Positions 1-7,890 of a DNA stretch of 49,391 nt are shown one piece after another. The position numbers and the translations under genes are program-made. Source of the stretch: an uncultured Lachnospiraceae bacterium (GTDB lineage: Bacteria > Bacillota > Clostridia > Lachnospirales > Lachnospiraceae); contig CAJTVQ010000032.1 in NCBI GenBank assembly GCA_910579935.1, positions 1-49,391 on the forward strand, written 5' to 3'. Position 1 is the stretch's first letter; every line of letters begins with the position of its first letter. The notes beneath the pieces were generated by a model. That model was given only the letters and a program-made list of their open reading frames with translations. It was not told the origin of the DNA and did no database searches.

Positions 1-172
1 TAAAATCAGCAAAAGTGTAGGCTCAACTTTGCATAATAACTTACTTTTCATAACCTACAGCTTCCTTCAGATCCCACCTCACGATGGACACCCTTGCTGT
101 TCAGCTATACACTTCCTTGTTGCCTAGGCGTGTTCGGGACTTCCACCCGTTAGAGCGCGCCCATGGCGCGCA
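1..172 (-). mobile_element. Group II intron, 5' part of domain I (runs out of the window)
   Basis: Read on the minus strand, this stretch carries features I recognise from bacterial group II intron domain I. A GC-rich palindrome is followed by GGGTGGAAGTCCCG (about 136-149), the ACACGCC and CAACAAGG blocks, AGCTGAACAGCAAGGGTG and the GTGAGGTGG/GAAGGAAGC region near 65-90. The 5' end should be near 171-173, where the sequence reads TTGCGCGCC, a variant of the usual GUGYG start. It begins a few bases past the U-tract of the tsf terminator. Group IIC introns are known to target such sites, but I cannot assign the class from this fragment. Any maturase/reverse transcriptase gene would lie outside the window, so intactness is unknown. 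The identification rests on remembered consensus, not on a covariance search. Confidence 0.75.
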
Positions 173-175
173 AAC

Positions 176-208
176 CAAAAAACGCTGGAACCATGCGGGT
201 TTCCAGCG
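176..208 (-). terminator. Intrinsic terminator of rpsB-tsf
   Basis: On the minus strand a stem CGCTGGAA(A)CC / GGTTCCAGCG with one bulged base and a short loop is followed by six T (177-182). It lies 27 bases after the tsf stop codon. A group II intron starts a few bases after its T-run. Confidence 0.88.
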
Positions 209-234
209 TCTTGCTTAATCTTATGAAATTGGAA

Positions 235-1170
235 TTACATTCCCATCTGTTTTGCAACTTCCTCAGCAAAGTTTTCCTCTTTCTTTTCCAAGCCCTCACC
301 TGTTTCAAAACGGACAAACTTCTTCACGGAAAGATTTGCACTGTTTTCCTTTGCCACCTGTGCAATATACTGTGAAACCGTCTGCTTTCCGTCCTCTGCC
401 TTTACATAAGTCTGCTCTAACAGGCATACTTCCTTCAATTCCTTATTCAGACGTCCTGTTACCGCGCCTTCAATCACTTTCTCCGGCTTTCCTGCCATCT
501 TAGGATCCTGCGCAATCTGTGCCATCAGAATTTCTTTCTCATGCGCTTTGTATTCTTCGGAAACATCCGCTGTTGATACATATTTGGGAGAAAGAGCCGC
601 TACCTGCATTGCAATATTGGTCAAAGCTTCCTTTACACCGTCGTTCACTACATCTGTATCCGCTTCCACGATAACGCCGATTCTTCCGCCGCCATGTACA
701 TAAGACACTACGCAGCCGTTTTCTGCAGCTACTTTCTCAAATCTTCTGATATTCAGGTTCTCGCCGATTACGGCAATTTTATCTACCAAAGCATCCTTCA
801 CTGTCTTAGATGTATCCGGTCCCCAGCTTTCCGCCAAAAAAGCATCCAGATCCGCCGCACCGGATTTTACTGCCTGCGCTGCCACATCTTCCACAAACTT
901 CTGGAAATCCTCATTCTTTGCAACGAAGTCTGTCTCAGAGTTCACCTCTACAACTGCTGCAGTTTTATCTCCGTCCATTGCCACGCGGCAAAGTCCCTCT
1001 GCAGCAATTCTGCCAGCCTTCTTCTCCGCCTTTGCCTGTCCGTTCTTTCTTAAGAACTCTACTGCTGCGTCCATATCTCCATTGGTCTCGGTAAGGGCCT
1101 TCTTACAGTCCATCATACCTGCACCGGTCATTTCCCTTAATTCTTTTACCATTCCTGCTGTAATAGCCAT
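235..1170 (-). CDS. tsf: Elongation factor Ts
   Basis: This is the nucleotide exchange factor for EF-Tu: it releases GDP so that EF-Tu can be reloaded with GTP during translation elongation. The 311-residue product opens with the family N-terminal UBA-like region (MAITAGMVKELREMTGAGMM) followed by CKKAL. The TDFVAKN motif that contacts EF-Tu lies near residue 80. The dimerisation core follows, and the length is normal. I chose the ATG at 1170 because GGAGG sits 8 bases upstream; an in-frame ATG 5 codons earlier lacks such a site. It lies 26 bases behind rpsB, the universal rpsB-tsf pairing, and ends before a strong terminator. Confidence 0.97.
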   Translation of the reverse strand: MAITAGMVKELREMTGAGMMDCKKALTETNGDMDAAVEFLRKNGQAKAEKKAGRIAAEGLCRVAMDGDKTAAVVEVNSETDFVAKNEDFQKFVEDVAAQAVKSGAADLDAFLAESWGPDTSKTVKDALVDKIAVIGENLNIRRFEKVAAENGCVVSYVHGGGRIGVIVEADTDVVNDGVKEALTNIAMQVAALSPKYVSTADVSEEYKAHEKEILMAQIAQDPKMAGKPEKVIEGAVTGRLNKELKEVCLLEQTYVKAEDGKQTVSQYIAQVAKENSANLSVKKFVRFETGEGLEKKEENFAEEVAKQMGM

Positions 1171-1196
1171 TTCCTTTTCCTCCATTTACCTGCTGC

Positions 1197-1970
1197 TTAT
1201 TCTGCTGCGTCCACTACTTCTTCGATATCAGTCGGTTCTGCCGTCTCAGCCGCAAATTCTTCTGCCATCTGCTCTTCAACCGCTTCTTCACCCTGATTTG
1301 CCTCAACCACAGCATCTGCCATCTTGGAAACGATTAATTTCACCGCCCTGATCGCATCATCGTTACCCGGAATGATGTAATCCAATTCTTCTGGATCACT
1401 GTTGGTATCACCGATACCGATCAATGTAATTCCCAATGCATGTGCTTCCTGTACGCAGATTCTTTCCTTCTTGGGATCCACTACGAAGATTGCATCCGGA
1501 ATTCTTGTCATTTCCTTGATACCGCCAAGGTTTTTCTCCAGCTTCTCCCACTCTTTCTTAAGTGCGATGACTTCCTTCTTTGGAAGGACGTCAAACGTAC
1601 CGTCCTCAGACATCGTTTCAATCTGTTTCAATCTATCAATCCTGCTGCGGATCGTCTTAAAGTTGGTCAGCATACCGCCCAGCCATCTCTCATTTACATA
1701 ATACATACCGCAGCGCTCTGCTTCTACTTTAACCGCATCCTGTGCCTGTTTTTTTGTTCCGACAAAAAGAATCGTTCCGCCCTGTGATGCAATATCAAAT
1801 ACTGCCTTATAAGCTTCATCTACTTTACCCACGGACTTCTGCAAGTCAATAATATGAATGCCGTTTCTCTCCGTAAAGATGTAAGGAGCCATTTTGGGGT
1901 TCCATCTTCTTGTCTGATGTCCGAAATGAACACCTGCTTCCAGTAACTGTTTCATTGAAATAACGCTCAT
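1197..1970 (-). CDS. rpsB: 30S ribosomal protein S2
   Basis: Ribosomal protein S2 binds late to the 30S subunit at the head-body junction. The 257-residue protein starts MSVISMKQLLEAGVHFGHQT, the standard S2 beginning, and carries the NPKM, FVGTKKQAQ, NERWLGGMLTNF and PDAIFVVDP blocks. The C-terminal tail is acidic (EEAVEEQMAEEFAAETAEP). The frame stays open for 31 more codons upstream, but the ATG at 1970 matches the family start and has GGAGG just ahead, so the extension is leader. Transcription starts from a promoter at 2101-2130, separate from the flagellar operon. Confidence 0.97.
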   Translation of the reverse strand: MSVISMKQLLEAGVHFGHQTRRWNPKMAPYIFTERNGIHIIDLQKSVGKVDEAYKAVFDIASQGGTILFVGTKKQAQDAVKVEAERCGMYYVNERWLGGMLTNFKTIRSRIDRLKQIETMSEDGTFDVLPKKEVIALKKEWEKLEKNLGGIKEMTRIPDAIFVVDPKKERICVQEAHALGITLIGIGDTNSDPEELDYIIPGNDDAIRAVKLIVSKMADAVVEANQGEEAVEEQMAEEFAAETAEPTDIEEVVDAAE

Positions 1971-2094
1971 GTTTCCTACCTCCATTTGGTTCATTGCTTC
2001 CGTATCCCTTATGCTTCCAAGCCTACTTATTCCATCATTTGCAAAGACTGTAAGCACCGACATGGAATCGGCATACGTGTTTTATAGTCACAAC
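1971..2094 (-). promoter_or_regulatory. Untranslated leader of rpsB
   Basis: About 120 bases separate the predicted transcription start near 2094 from the rpsB ATG. A small stem (CCGA/TCGG) and other short inverted repeats are visible. S2 synthesis is autoregulated through its leader in several bacteria, so a regulatory role is plausible, but I recognise no specific motif. Confidence 0.35.
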
Positions 2095-2100
2095 TGCTAA

Positions 2101-2130
2101 ATTATAACATAACAAAACCCCTCTTGACAA
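2101..2130 (-). promoter_or_regulatory. SigA-type promoter of rpsB-tsf
   Basis: The -35 is TTGTCA (2125-2130), the spacer is 18 bases and the -10 is a perfect TATAAT (2101-2106). The -35 box lies in the loop and stem of the terminator hairpin that ends the upstream flagellar operon. Confidence 0.8.
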
Positions 2131-2134
2131 GGGG
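2114..2134 (-). terminator. Probable terminator of the fla/che operon
   Basis: CCCCT and AGGGG form a 5-bp GC stem with a 7-base loop, followed by TTTTGTT on the minus strand. It lies 44 bases after the last flagellar-operon gene. The stem is short, so termination may be partial. Confidence 0.6.
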
Positions 2135-2178
2135 CTTGCCGCATTTTCATCCATTTTAATTCCTGAACCGCTGCCTTT

Positions 2179-2784
2179 TTATTCCGCAGTTCCTTTATTC
2201 CCGGTTATAATCTTTGCAATCTGCTCTTCATCTGCACCTGCCGGTATACGATATTTATAAGCTACAATAGAACGGTCATAACCATTCCCAAGGAGATACT
2301 TTTCAAATTCAGAAGCAGACTCCACCAATCCTGCCTGTTCCAGTCTGCTGCTTATTTCCTGCGGCAATTCCCCGCTGTACACGGTAAACTCCACCGGTTC
2401 CGGTTCAGGTTCCTTCGATGCTTCCTCATCCTCTTCGGCTCCCTCTGTTTCACCTTCTGCTTCCCCCTCCGGCGTCTGCTGTGAAGTCTGCTCTGCCTCC
2501 AGTTCCGCCATAAATTCCGCTTTGATCTTCTCCCTCATTTCTTCCTGCAGACTGTTCCTCAATTCTTTTTCCAATTCAGCCCGCAGCTCTGTTTCTGCGT
2601 CTGCCCTGGCCTTTTCAACCGATTCGGCCAGTTCCGAATCCTCTATCATTCCTAATGTTTTTGCCCTTGTGACGATTTCCTCGTCTGTCAATGTTTCTTT
2701 TCTGCCCCCGGACGTTATTCCAAGCAAAATCGCCGTCATGACGATTCCCAGTCCCAGCCCTCTCAGATAATATTTCAAATTCAT
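2179..2784 (-). CDS. Membrane-anchored protein with a YceG/MltG-like LysM-type domain
   Basis: This 201-residue protein is the last gene of the fla/che operon and has no experimentally known role that I recognise. One N-terminal membrane segment (GLGLGIVMTAILLGITSGG, about residues 9-26) precedes a long Glu/Ala-rich, probably coiled-coil stretch (about 45-105) and an acidic linker. The C-terminal 65 residues (YSGELPQEISSRLEQAGLV, then FEKYLLGNGYDRS and YRIPAGADEEQIAKIITG) resemble the LysM-like domain that precedes the catalytic part of MltG endolytic transglycosylases. No transglycosylase domain is present, so it would bind rather than cut. ATG 2784 has AGGAG 5 bases upstream; an in-frame ATG at 2808 has none. 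Inference: a cell-wall-facing helper for the flagellum or septal wall. Confidence 0.7.
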   Translation of the reverse strand: MNLKYYLRGLGLGIVMTAILLGITSGGRKETLTDEEIVTRAKTLGMIEDSELAESVEKARADAETELRAELEKELRNSLQEEMREKIKAEFMAELEAEQTSQQTPEGEAEGETEGAEEDEEASKEPEPEPVEFTVYSGELPQEISSRLEQAGLVESASEFEKYLLGNGYDRSIVAYKYRIPAGADEEQIAKIITGNKGTAE

Positions 2785-2808
2785 AACTGCTCCTGTCTTT
2801 TCCGGCAT

Positions 2809-3681
2809 CTACTGTTCAAACAGGTCGATTACCAGCTTCACTTCCCCTACACCTAAGCCAAGTTCCCTGGCTATCGCGGTTTTTGACTTTCCTAATTTAT
2901 GCAGCCGTAATATCTGGTCATTATTATTATTCTTCTTATCATCCTCCGGAGCCGGTTCGTGAAGCGCTTCCTTTCTGCCGTCATTGCCGGCTGCCTCATC
3001 CTCCTTTATGGCTCCCTGCACCAGTTCCACCCGCTTCGGAGCAATCGGAATAAATTCTTCTTCATTTTCGCCCTGCATCACATTTTGGCCTTGTTCCGCA
3101 CCCGGTCCGTCTGCCTCTTCCGATTCTGTATTTCCGCCTCTTCTCCAAACCTCCTGTGCAGCTGTCGGTTTTGCGGCCGCATTTTCTGCATTCTCCGGAT
3201 TTTCCGTTGCGGCTCCCGCATCCTCGGCAATAATCCCCACAGCCTCTTTTACCGTAATTTCTGCATCCTGTACCGTCTGCTTGATCTCCTTCGCTCTTTT
3301 TGATGCCTCGCTTACCGTATTCACCAAATTCTCATGCTTATCGTTCAGCATATCATATAAAAACATAACTTCCTGATGGTTTTTATTGATAGCGGTAAGT
3401 ACCTGGTCCGAATACTCGTTTATTGCCATAATCTTCTCATTGGTCAGACGTTCCATTGCACGCTCCGCTTTCTCCATGGAATAACTGAGCGTTTCATCTA
3501 CCATTGCATTAATATGGCTTTTTGCACCCGCAATCTCTTTCTCCACCAGATCCCTTATCATTTTTTCATCGATCTTCGGCGCCTGTGCCGCGCTTCCATC
3601 CATCCTTCCTGCCGGAACCACATGGCTTATAATCAAAACAACCGCCCCCACTATGATAAGTATAATCTCTGTCAATCCCAT
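2809..3681 (-). CDS. Membrane-anchored coiled-coil protein with C-terminal HTH-like segment (DUF6115-like)
   Basis: I do not recognise a tested function. The protein of about 290 residues has an N-terminal membrane segment (LTEIILIIVGAVVLIIS) and a long helical region (about 40-150) rich in Lys, Glu and Ala, likely a coiled coil. A variable Ala/Glu/Asn linker follows. The conserved end (KSKTAIARELGLGVGEVKLV) looks like a helix-turn-helix of the kind found in DUF6115 proteins of clostridial flagellar operons. An anchored protein with a terminal HTH could be a membrane-tethered regulator or a scaffold; this is inference. The start is uncertain: ATG 3681 is followed at once by the membrane segment, while ATG 3705 adds 8 residues with a weaker ribosome site. 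The next gene starts 24 bases after the stop. Confidence 0.65.
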   Translation of the reverse strand: MGLTEIILIIVGAVVLIISHVVPAGRMDGSAAQAPKIDEKMIRDLVEKEIAGAKSHINAMVDETLSYSMEKAERAMERLTNEKIMAINEYSDQVLTAINKNHQEVMFLYDMLNDKHENLVNTVSEASKRAKEIKQTVQDAEITVKEAVGIIAEDAGAATENPENAENAAAKPTAAQEVWRRGGNTESEEADGPGAEQGQNVMQGENEEEFIPIAPKRVELVQGAIKEDEAAGNDGRKEALHEPAPEDDKKNNNNDQILRLHKLGKSKTAIARELGLGVGEVKLVIDLFEQ

Positions 3682-3722
3682 AATGCCCTGCTTCCTCCGG
3701 GACATGCCTGAACATCCATGCC

Positions 3723-4043
3723 CTAAATTTTCATATCAAACCGGTTCATGCCCTTAAGCATAACTTTCCCATCCTCTTCTTCTCCGGATTTTTTCTTTCG
3801 ATGTCTGCCTCCATCTCCGGTATACTCATTGTTTCCCTTTTCCCGGGCATCAGGACCCTTTCCCTTTCCTTCTGCATTATCTCCCTGATGTACCTGTGTC
3901 AGCTTATGATCTACCGCCTTATGGAACTGTGTCTGGAAGTTTGTCTGGTCTACCATTCCTTTATTATCTTCATTCTGCTTAATGGTTGTAAAGTCCTGTG
4001 CCCTCGTTATAGTTCCCTGTAATTCGATACGATTAATTGACAT
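3723..4043 (-). CDS. Small conserved-type hypothetical protein of the flagellar operon
   Basis: The 106-residue product (MSINRIELQGTITRAQDF at the start) has no membrane segment or signal peptide. Its second half is highly polar, with Gly/Lys/Glu runs around HRKKKSGEEEDGK, and is probably disordered. It is preceded by a strong AAGGAGG site and fits tightly between the FapA-like gene (15 bases) and the DUF6115-like gene, so it is very likely a real gene of the operon. I recall similar short proteins at this place in Lachnospiraceae fla/che operons but know no function. Confidence 0.7.
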   Translation of the reverse strand: MSINRIELQGTITRAQDFTTIKQNEDNKGMVDQTNFQTQFHKAVDHKLTQVHQGDNAEGKGKGPDAREKGNNEYTGDGGRHRKKKSGEEEDGKVMLKGMNRFDMKI

Positions 4044-4058
4044 AAGCCCCCTCCTTAC

Positions 4059-5642
4059 TTATAATGCCGTCATCTTAACTTCTCCGCCGGTCCTTATGAA
4101 TTTACAATACTGCATCTGTCCCTGAACGATCATAGAGGAATCCCCGATACAAATCTTAGTTCCCGGAAATACCACTCCCGTCACGTTAACCGACGCATTC
4201 GTCAGGTTTCCAAGAGAATCCTGCATGGCTTCCATCTCTACCGTTTTACTCTCCACTTCTTTCTTTTTCAACTGACTGAGTGCGATCAGTGATTTCATAT
4301 ACTGTATCTGGTCCGGTGACAGCTTAATGCCTTTTGCCAGCTTCTGCTGCGTTGCTGTCAGCAGAGGCTGTACGGATTTTACCACCCGCGTAGCTTCCGC
4401 AATTTCTTTCTGAATCTGCTGAATGCGGGATTTTAAAGTCGGGTCCACGCCCACTTCTATCACCGTATCCGCTCCCATGGAAGAACCGAGCGTCTTCACC
4501 GACACATTGTTCAGCGCACATACCCTTCCGCCGGTAATAAATCCTCTTCTGCCGCTTACCGTGATCTCATCACCTGCCTGTACGCTGCTGTGCAGAATGG
4601 AATCCGTGGATACGTATCCTTTTGCCATGGCCGTTGCATTCTCCATGAATTTAGCCACAATATTCCCGCCTGCCTTCAGCTCGCCGCGGCCCATACCGTT
4701 CATACCCCTGGTAATGATGATATCTCCGCCCGCCTGAAGATAAGCGCCTTCTACCACTCCGCCTACCTGTATATTTCCCTTTGCAACAACCGAGAAATTT
4801 GCACAAACGTTTCCGCTTATTTCCACACTTCCGTCATACTCAATGTCACCTGTGGAATTGTCAACATTTTCCACGGTCAGCACATCCGAAACAAATACCT
4901 TATCGTCTACCAGCGTCACATGTCCGTCCACATCGGAAGTCAATGTCAGTTTATCCTCGGAAAGTGTAATATTCCTTCCGTATTTCAATTTCTTCTTCTT
5001 TACATCCCTGGGTTTTAACGGTTCCCCCAGTACATTTCTTCCAGGCTCTCCCAAATCCTCCGGGAAAAGCTTAGCCAGTACATCCCCCTTCTGACAATGG
5101 CTGATCGTATTCAGATGAAAAAAATCCACACTTCCGTCTTCGTTCAGTGTGGGACGCGCTTTCCCGTCCGTATTAAAATAATATTCGATATGAGCATCCT
5201 CACCATGACGGGGAACCTTTCCCATTGCCACTACGATATCTTCACAATATCTCCGGCTTCTGAAAAATTTGTCAATCTCCACATCCTGAATGCCGAATTT
5301 GATACCCTTATATCCCAGATCCGATACCAGCTCATTTCTCGTCATCAGTTCACCGCCCTTGGACGGCGCATAAAAGCGAATGGTCGCTTTCATATTATCG
5401 GGACTGATAACCAGTTTATAATTTTCACGCTCCTCCATACAGGAATTTCTATTGAGCCGTAATCTCTGCGCCTCCGTTTTTCCGGAAACCGCATAAAGCG
5501 CCTGACTGTCAAAATCGATGTTCCTGTTGTTCAGGTATTCCATGATTTCATTGATTCCGGCAGGCTCTCCGCCCTCCGTAGGAGGCTCTATTTGAAGATA
5601 CGTGCTGTTTTCTTCACAAATCAACCGAAAATATCCATTCAT
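4059..5642 (-). CDS. FapA family (DUF342) polymer-forming-like protein
   Basis: The 527-residue protein belongs to the FapA/DUF342 family, often annotated flagellar assembly protein A. The N-terminal half carries the family domain (for example VPRHGEDAHIEYYF, then DFFHLNTISHCQKGDVLA and DLGEPGRNVLGEPL). The middle is a parallel beta-solenoid-like region with repeated Gly and valine strands (NVCANFSVVAKGNIQVGGVV, then AGGDIIITRGMNG). A coiled coil follows near residues 405-475 (KSRIQQIQKEIAEATRVV), and a beta strand region closes the protein. It is expected to be cytosolic. It follows the motility sigma factor by 14 bases. The family link to flagella is mostly by gene neighbourhood, which this window repeats. 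Confidence 0.85.
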   Translation of the reverse strand: MNGYFRLICEENSTYLQIEPPTEGGEPAGINEIMEYLNNRNIDFDSQALYAVSGKTEAQRLRLNRNSCMEERENYKLVISPDNMKATIRFYAPSKGGELMTRNELVSDLGYKGIKFGIQDVEIDKFFRSRRYCEDIVVAMGKVPRHGEDAHIEYYFNTDGKARPTLNEDGSVDFFHLNTISHCQKGDVLAKLFPEDLGEPGRNVLGEPLKPRDVKKKKLKYGRNITLSEDKLTLTSDVDGHVTLVDDKVFVSDVLTVENVDNSTGDIEYDGSVEISGNVCANFSVVAKGNIQVGGVVEGAYLQAGGDIIITRGMNGMGRGELKAGGNIVAKFMENATAMAKGYVSTDSILHSSVQAGDEITVSGRRGFITGGRVCALNNVSVKTLGSSMGADTVIEVGVDPTLKSRIQQIQKEIAEATRVVKSVQPLLTATQQKLAKGIKLSPDQIQYMKSLIALSQLKKKEVESKTVEMEAMQDSLGNLTNASVNVTGVVFPGTKICIGDSSMIVQGQMQYCKFIRTGGEVKMTAL

Positions 5643-5656
5643 ATCATCTACCCCGC

Positions 5657-6418
5657 TTATGCAAATATACCCATATAGTTTCCCATTTTTGACTTCAGTT
5701 TCTGCAGTCCTCTCGTATGAAGCTGCGAAATCCTTGACTCGGACACTTCTAATATATTGCTTATCTCCTTAAGTGTTAAATCCTCATAATAATACAATTC
5801 AATAACCCGCCGTTCCTTCTCCGTCAGAATTTTCAAAGCTTCCGATAATACCTTTTTCAGTTCCTCTTTCTCTATTACTTCTTCCGGACTGTCGAAATGC
5901 GCGCTTTTATTGTTTTCAGCCGGAACCTCGGCTCCCTGCTCCATAAACTCATTCAGAGAAACTACATTCGTAATCTTCATCTGGGACTGCCACTCGCCAA
6001 ACTCGTCACCGGATATCCCAAGTGCCTGTGCAATCTCATCATCCGTGGCGTTTCTTCCCTTTGTGGCCTCTATTTCTTTTGTCACTGCTTCAATTTTCTT
6101 CTGACGTTGCCTTATCGTTCTTGGAATCCAGTCCAGCTTGCGTATCTGATCCAAAATCGCTCCCCTTATTCTGAGACTGGCATAAGTCTCAAACTTAACT
6201 TCCTTCATATTGTCAAACTTATCGATCGCATCGATCAGACCAAAGATCCCATAACTTACCAAATCATCATATTCCACATTATAACCAAGGTACATACTGA
6301 GTCTTCCGGCCACCAGTTTTACGAGCGGAGCATATTCCAGAATAAGCCGTTCCCGTATTTCGGGTGTTTTTCCCTTAGCATATTCTTCCCACAATTTCTT
6401 CTTTTCTGCTTCGTCCAT
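5657..6418 (-). CDS. fliA: Flagellar/motility RNA polymerase sigma factor (FliA/SigD/WhiG family)
   Basis: Directs RNA polymerase to late flagellar and chemotaxis genes such as flagellin. The 253 residues show sigma-70 region 2 (NVEYDDLVSYGIFGLIDAID, then KFETYASLRIRGAILDQIR), the FliA-type region 3 with WIPRTIRQRQKKIE, and region 4 with the helix-turn-helix (LTLKEISNILEVSESRISQL). This matches Bacillus SigD in length and motifs. It sits near the 3' end of the fla/che operon, as in B. subtilis, where distance from the promoter influences the on/off motility decision. Its anti-sigma factor FlgM is not in the window. AGGAGGG precedes the ATG. Confidence 0.95.
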   Translation of the reverse strand: MDEAEKKKLWEEYAKGKTPEIRERLILEYAPLVKLVAGRLSMYLGYNVEYDDLVSYGIFGLIDAIDKFDNMKEVKFETYASLRIRGAILDQIRKLDWIPRTIRQRQKKIEAVTKEIEATKGRNATDDEIAQALGISGDEFGEWQSQMKITNVVSLNEFMEQGAEVPAENNKSAHFDSPEEVIEKEELKKVLSEALKILTEKERRVIELYYYEDLTLKEISNILEVSESRISQLHTRGLQKLKSKMGNYMGIFA

Positions 6419-6444
6419 ACTTCCCTCCTGATGCCCTTAATCAA

Positions 6445-6723
6445 TCAGCTTTCCAAATCCACCTGTCCTTCGTCCATTCCGAGTAGCTCTTCTGCCTGCT
6501 CATCCTCCGACACGATCTCTTTCTCTTCTACGACCGGCTCATTCTGTTTCTCAAATAAATCCAGCATCCATTTAAACAAACAGCCTATGATATAAAAGCC
6601 AATCAGCACACCTGTCAGAATCACCAGCATGCTTTTTGTTTCATAATGAAGGGTATACATGATAACGCTGCTGACCGCCCCCGCAAACAGCATCCAAAAA
6701 GGTGGTATTAATTTTCTTTTCAT
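6445..6723 (-). CDS. Small two-helix membrane protein of the flagellar operon
   Basis: A 92-residue protein with two predicted membrane helices (about residues 8-25 and 32-54) and an acidic C-terminal tail rich in Glu and Asp. The fold could present the tail in the cytosol. It is packed between cheD (18 bases) and the sigma factor (26 bases), with continuous open frame, so I consider it real. I recognise no family; similar small unannotated membrane proteins occur at this position in related operons. Function unknown. Confidence 0.65.
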   Translation of the reverse strand: MKRKLIPPFWMLFAGAVSSVIMYTLHYETKSMLVILTGVLIGFYIIGCLFKWMLDLFEKQNEPVVEEKEIVSEDEQAEELLGMDEGQVDLES

Positions 6724-6741
6724 GTCCGGTTTCCCCGCCTT

Positions 6742-7227
6742 CTATATTACCTTCTGTGGTTTTCCTACGGCCTTAATAACGAAATCCCCGTTTTCCGGAT
6801 AAAATATGACCGTTCTACCATAACTGTCCCCGGTATCTGCCGCTAAAATCGGTATTTTAAGTTCTGCCAGTTTCTTTCTGGCCGCCTCCACATTCCGCTC
6901 GCCGATACGCACCATTTCCGATTTGTTCTGGAACGCAAACATCTGCGCACCGCCTGCTATCTTCGCTACCATCCGGCTTCTATTGGCCCCTTTTGCCGTC
7001 ATCTGCCTCACAAGCTCGGTGATCCCTGTATCCGCAAATTTCGGAATATTACTGTTATTTCTTATTTGTGTGCTATCCGGTAACATAATATGCGCAAGGC
7101 CGCCGATTTTGGTCACCGGATCTCTTATCGCAATACCAACACATGACCCTAACCCTAATGTAGTAATGGAATTCGGACTGATGCATATATTTAAATCCGC
7201 CATTCCGACCTTTATTAATTCACTCAT
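6742..7227 (-). CDS. cheD: Chemoreceptor glutamine deamidase CheD
   Basis: CheD deamidates specific glutamines in chemoreceptors and is tied up by CheC, linking CheY-P level to receptor activity. The 161-residue protein has the family signature LGLGSCVGIAIRD with the catalytic Cys29, Thr23, and GGLAHIMLP with His46. The later KIAGGAQMF and the IGERNVE block complete the fold. I chose ATG 7227 with GGGAG upstream; an in-frame ATG at 7245 adds six residues. It follows cheC by 30 bases, the usual functional pairing. Confidence 0.95.
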   Translation of the reverse strand: MSELIKVGMADLNICISPNSITTLGLGSCVGIAIRDPVTKIGGLAHIMLPDSTQIRNNSNIPKFADTGITELVRQMTAKGANRSRMVAKIAGGAQMFAFQNKSEMVRIGERNVEAARKKLAELKIPILAADTGDSYGRTVIFYPENGDFVIKAVGKPQKVI

Positions 7228-7257
7228 ATTTCTCCCAGCTCCCAACTTTTGTAACTG

Positions 7258-7878
7258 CTATCCAACAGAAATTCCAAGAGACGACAATATCTTTACATAA
7301 GATTCCAGTTCCGGAATCAGAATAAAGTAACCATCCAGCTGTATCTCGTCAAAAAATTGGGTCTGTATCAATAGGATATTATCCCCTATTACCCCAAACT
7401 CTATGGCAGGCACACTCAGTATCGCTGCCGCCATATCCATCGCCAAAGAAGGAATGGTCGGATATACCTTAAGGTTTGTCATCATCGACAGGGAATTCAG
7501 GTAAGAACCTGTAATAATGTTTCCCACCTCCTGTAATGCCGATATCTCTATTTCCGTAAATTCATCACCTTCCGTAGGCATTCCCATCAATTTTCCTACT
7601 AAATGCCTTGCACTCTTCTGCTCCAAAAGGAACATGATACTTCCATTGATATCGCCTTCCACGCCGAGATAAATCCCCGCCATAAGCTGTTCCTCACCGC
7701 CCATTAACGTCGCAACATCTTTAAATTCAAGAAGTTTCACCTGCGGTACGGACATATCTACTTTACACTGGAGCATCTGGGCAAGCGCAGTTGTCGCATT
7801 GCCCGCTCCTATATTTCCCAGTTCCTTCAACACATCATAATATTCATGAGACATCGTCTCCAAAGTAAGATCAGCCAC
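7258..7878 (-). CDS. cheC: CheY-P phosphatase CheC
   Basis: Dephosphorylates CheY-P and binds CheD. The 206-residue protein retains both phosphatase helices: ELGNIGAGNA near residue 20 (Glu and Asn) and EVGNIITGSYLNS near residue 117 (Glu and Asn). Both sites look intact. The start is GTG at 7878, supported by AGGAGG 8 bases upstream. The gene lies between cheW and cheD, and the FliY switch protein encoded upstream is a second CheC-like phosphatase. Confidence 0.95.
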   Translation of the reverse strand: MADLTLETMSHEYYDVLKELGNIGAGNATTALAQMLQCKVDMSVPQVKLLEFKDVATLMGGEEQLMAGIYLGVEGDINGSIMFLLEQKSARHLVGKLMGMPTEGDEFTEIEISALQEVGNIITGSYLNSLSMMTNLKVYPTIPSLAMDMAAAILSVPAIEFGVIGDNILLIQTQFFDEIQLDGYFILIPELESYVKILSSLGISVG

Positions 7879-7890
7879 TTTGATGACCTC

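Noticed and set aside
163..375. Open frames on the plus strand across the window (for example 163-375, 5897-6595, 13519-14511)
   Set aside because: They run opposite to well-supported genes, lack ribosome sites and show compositions of antisense frames (many Ser, Phe, His, Cys).
1971..2063. 31-codon upstream extension of rpsB
   Set aside because: S2 proteins start at MSVISMKQ, and the proper GGAGG precedes that ATG; the extension lies in the leader.
4324..4521. Second small frame on the minus strand inside the FapA-like gene
   Set aside because: It is a shifted frame inside a conserved coding region, without own ribosome site.
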